Shown one piece after another: positions 62,266 to 64,000 of a DNA stretch of 64,000 nt. Below the pieces are notes generated by a model, which was not told the origin of the DNA, ran no database searches, and saw nothing but the letters and a program-made list of their open reading frames with translations. The stretch is from Desemzia sp045528445 (GTDB lineage Bacteria > Bacillota > Bacilli > Lactobacillales > Carnobacteriaceae): positions 62,001 through 126,000 of the forward strand of contig NZ_JBGQQU010000003.1 in the NCBI RefSeq assembly GCF_045528445.1, in the 5' to 3' direction. The translations under genes and the position numbers were made by a program. The stretch's first letter is position 1. Every line of letters starts with the position of its first letter.

Positions 62266-64000
62266 TTAATTCAAATGTGAACTCAAATCAATAATTCGAT
62301 CTACTGATTCATTCAAGTATTGAATAGTGTCATCTAAGGGTTTTGAAGTAGTGATATCTACTCCGGCAACAGCTGCAGCTTCAGCAGATGTGTATTGATC
62401 TCCTAATGCTAAGAATTTCAACCAATCTTGGACAGCACTCTCTCCCTCTTCTTTGACACGCAAGAAGGCTTGAGTAGCAATTGTCAATCCTGCTGAGTAA
62501 GTGTATGAATACAAGCCCATGTAATAGTGGACTTGACGCATCCAAGTCAATTCTGCTCCTGGATTGATTTCTACTGCATCTCCCCAGAATCGTTCCAATA
62601 CAGAACGCTTGATATCACTCAATTTGGCTGCATCAAAGCTCTTTCCTGCATCGATCAATTCGTATACTTCGCGTTGGTAAGCAGCTTCCAGCAAATGAGT
62701 GATAAAGTTGTGGAAATAGGTGTTCGTCAGCATTTTAGTCAATACAAAACGATCCATACGATCATCATCGCTCTTGCGTTGCAAGGATTCTGTCAGCAAC
62801 AATTCATTAAAAGTAGATGGCGCTTCAATCAAATACAATGAAGGATCTGCTCCTAAAATCGAATTGTTTTCAGCAGACAACATCCCTTGTCCAGCATGTC
62901 CCAATTCGTGAATCAACGTGTAAGCATCTGATAATTGGTTGGTCCAAGACATCAAAATGAAAGGGTGCTTTTTGTAAGGTGAAGAACAGAATCCACCCGT
63001 AGACTTCCCTTTATTTTGCACAAAATCTACCCAGCGTTCTGGATAAGCTTTCATGATACGATTAACATAGTCTTCCCCTAGAACACTGATGGAATCTTCG
63101 ATCAATTCTTTAGACTTTTCAACAGTTACTTCCACAGAATACTCGGGGTCTAAATCAATTTTCAAATCGGCATAAGTCATTTTATCTAAGCCGCGTACTT
63201 CTTTGACATGAGTGATGTATTTTTGCATGACAGGCGCTAAGTCGTTCATGATAGTATCGATTTGGCGATTGTATAAATCGCGGTCGACTTCTTGATCATA
63301 CAATAAATAGTCAATCACAGAATCAAAACCGCGCATCGAAGCCATTGTTTTTTCTTTTTGAACTTCTGTGTAATACGTTGTCGCGATAGTATTTTGGTAT
63401 TGGCTCAATACTTGCGAGAATTTATCAAATGCAGCACGGCGAATAGCTGTGTCATCATGGTACATATAGTAATCTTCGTATAACACAAAACTTAATGGAT
63501 ACTCTTTCCCTTCTACAGTGAAAGAACCAAAGTCCATATCGGCCAATCGCGCTTGTTCGTAAATTTCACTTGGTGCATTTAACGTTGGCGACAATTGAGC
63601 CAACGCTTTTTCTACAGCGGGATCCAATTGAATGTTTTTGTCTGCTTTAATATGGCGAATAAATGAAGCCAATCGAGGTATTTCTGCAACAACTTCATCT
63701 AACACATTCGTTGGTGCCAGTTTTAATTCAGAATCAAAAAAGGCTAATTTAGCTCCGATTTCTGCAAATAAGTTGTCTGTCGACCGAGACAACTGCACAT
63801 ACTCTGGATTCGTTAAATCAGTAGTTGCCGGCAAAAATGCATAGTGATTAGTATATGCAGCTGTTTCTTGAATCTGTTCATACTCTTTTAAAGCCTTCAC
63901 TATAGTGTCAGTATCCGTCAGTTTGCCTTCATAATCTTGGACAAATTTATCTACTGCTGCTTTTAATTTTTCAATTGCTGTTTCAAAATCTTCTTTTGTT
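62266..64000 (-). CDS. pepF: M3-family oligoendopeptidase (PepF-type), 5' end beyond window
   Basis: This is a cytoplasmic zinc oligopeptidase that trims imported peptides. The reading frame stays open to the right edge (577 codons present, beginning TKEDFETAIEKLKAAVDKF), so the true start lies outside; a GTG at 63900 is internal. The zinc site is DAYTLIHELGHAGQGM (HExxH) with the third ligand Glu in LIEAPSTFNELLL. The C-terminal domain with YSYTYSAGLTIATQAFL is typical of PepF. Together with the Opp importer 10 kb away it fits peptide-based nitrogen nutrition, though the genes are not linked. Confidence 0.94.
   Translation of the reverse strand, partial: TKEDFETAIEKLKAAVDKFVQDYEGKLTDTDTIVKALKEYEQIQETAAYTNHYAFLPATTDLTNPEYVQLSRSTDNLFAEIGAKLAFFDSELKLAPTNVLDEVVAEIPRLASFIRHIKADKNIQLDPAVEKALAQLSPTLNAPSEIYEQARLADMDFGSFTVEGKEYPLSFVLYEDYYMYHDDTAIRRAAFDKFSQVLSQYQNTIATTYYTEVQKEKTMASMRGFDSVIDYLLYDQEVDRDLYNRQIDTIMNDLAPVMQKYITHVKEVRGLDKMTYADLKIDLDPEYSVEVTVEKSKELIEDSISVLGEDYVNRIMKAYPERWVDFVQNKGKSTGGFCSSPYKKHPFILMSWTNQLSDAYTLIHELGHAGQGMLSAENNSILGADPSLYLIEAPSTFNELLLTESLQRKSDDDRMDRFVLTKMLTNTYFHNFITHLLEAAYQREVYELIDAGKSFDAAKLSDIKRSVLERFWGDAVEINPGAELTWMRQVHYYMGLYSYTYSAGLTIATQAFLRVKEEGESAVQDWLKFLALGDQYTSAEAAAVAGVDITTSKPLDDTIQYLNESVDRIIDLSSHLN

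Overview
The window looks like chromosome from a motile, low-GC, Gram-positive lactic-acid-type bacterium. A member of Carnobacteriaceae (Carnobacterium or a close relative) is my best guess. This is inferred from AT-rich sequence, strong AGGAGG ribosome binding sites, a Bacillus-type chemotaxis set (CheC, CheD and FliY together), a LevR-type sigma-54 activator and a CcpA-like cre site. No rRNA or tRNA gene was found. Two runs of exactly 100 N (20395-20494 and 59352-59451) are assembly gaps of nominal size, and both lie inside repeat arrays.

Region 1 (1-27.9 kb) is a motility and chemotaxis island on the minus strand. Read in the direction of transcription it holds two chemoreceptor genes, a CheW-like gene, cheD, cheB, cheR, a 122-bp hairpin repeat array, cheA, cheC, cheY, cheW, fliM and fliY; then flgM-flgN-flgK-flgL; then flagellin; then flaG-fliD-fliT-fliS; then flgB-flgC-fliE-fliF-fliG-fliH-fliI, which runs off the left edge. 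Four sites match one sigma-28 (SigD) promoter pattern, TTAA-N15-WCCGATAT: two in tandem before flagellin, one before flgM and one before the first chemoreceptor. A broken FRG-domain gene lies on the plus strand between flagellin and flgL.

Region 2 (28-46.7 kb) is a mosaic of short metabolic units: a YqxD-family protein, a NERD-domain protein, a CAP-domain protein, a nucleobase permease, a two-gene malate/2-hydroxyacid unit with a cre-like site, a VOC protein, a zinc alcohol dehydrogenase, a class IV aminotransferase, a sugar-isomerase/hydroxyacid dehydrogenase cluster, a GNAT acetyltransferase, a lone mannose-family PTS IIB gene, and a LevR-like regulator split by a frameshift at a run of seven A.

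Region 3 (47-64 kb) holds an oppABCDF peptide transporter, a PPK2-family kinase, a calcium-type P-type ATPase, a small glycosyltransferase, a PadR regulator with its membrane-protein partner and a palindromic operator, a type II dehydroquinase, a small membrane protein, and most of an M3-family oligopeptidase running off the right edge.

The most unusual feature is the intergenic DNA. At least eight tandem arrays of hairpin-forming units (periods 41, 51, 52 and about 122 bp) sit beside gene 3' ends. Within an array the units are nearly identical. Between arrays of one type the stem arms differ while pairing is kept, and the loops and linkers are conserved. The 122-bp element shows compensatory changes in four helices. 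I do not recognise these as a named element, and they are the best candidate here for something undescribed.
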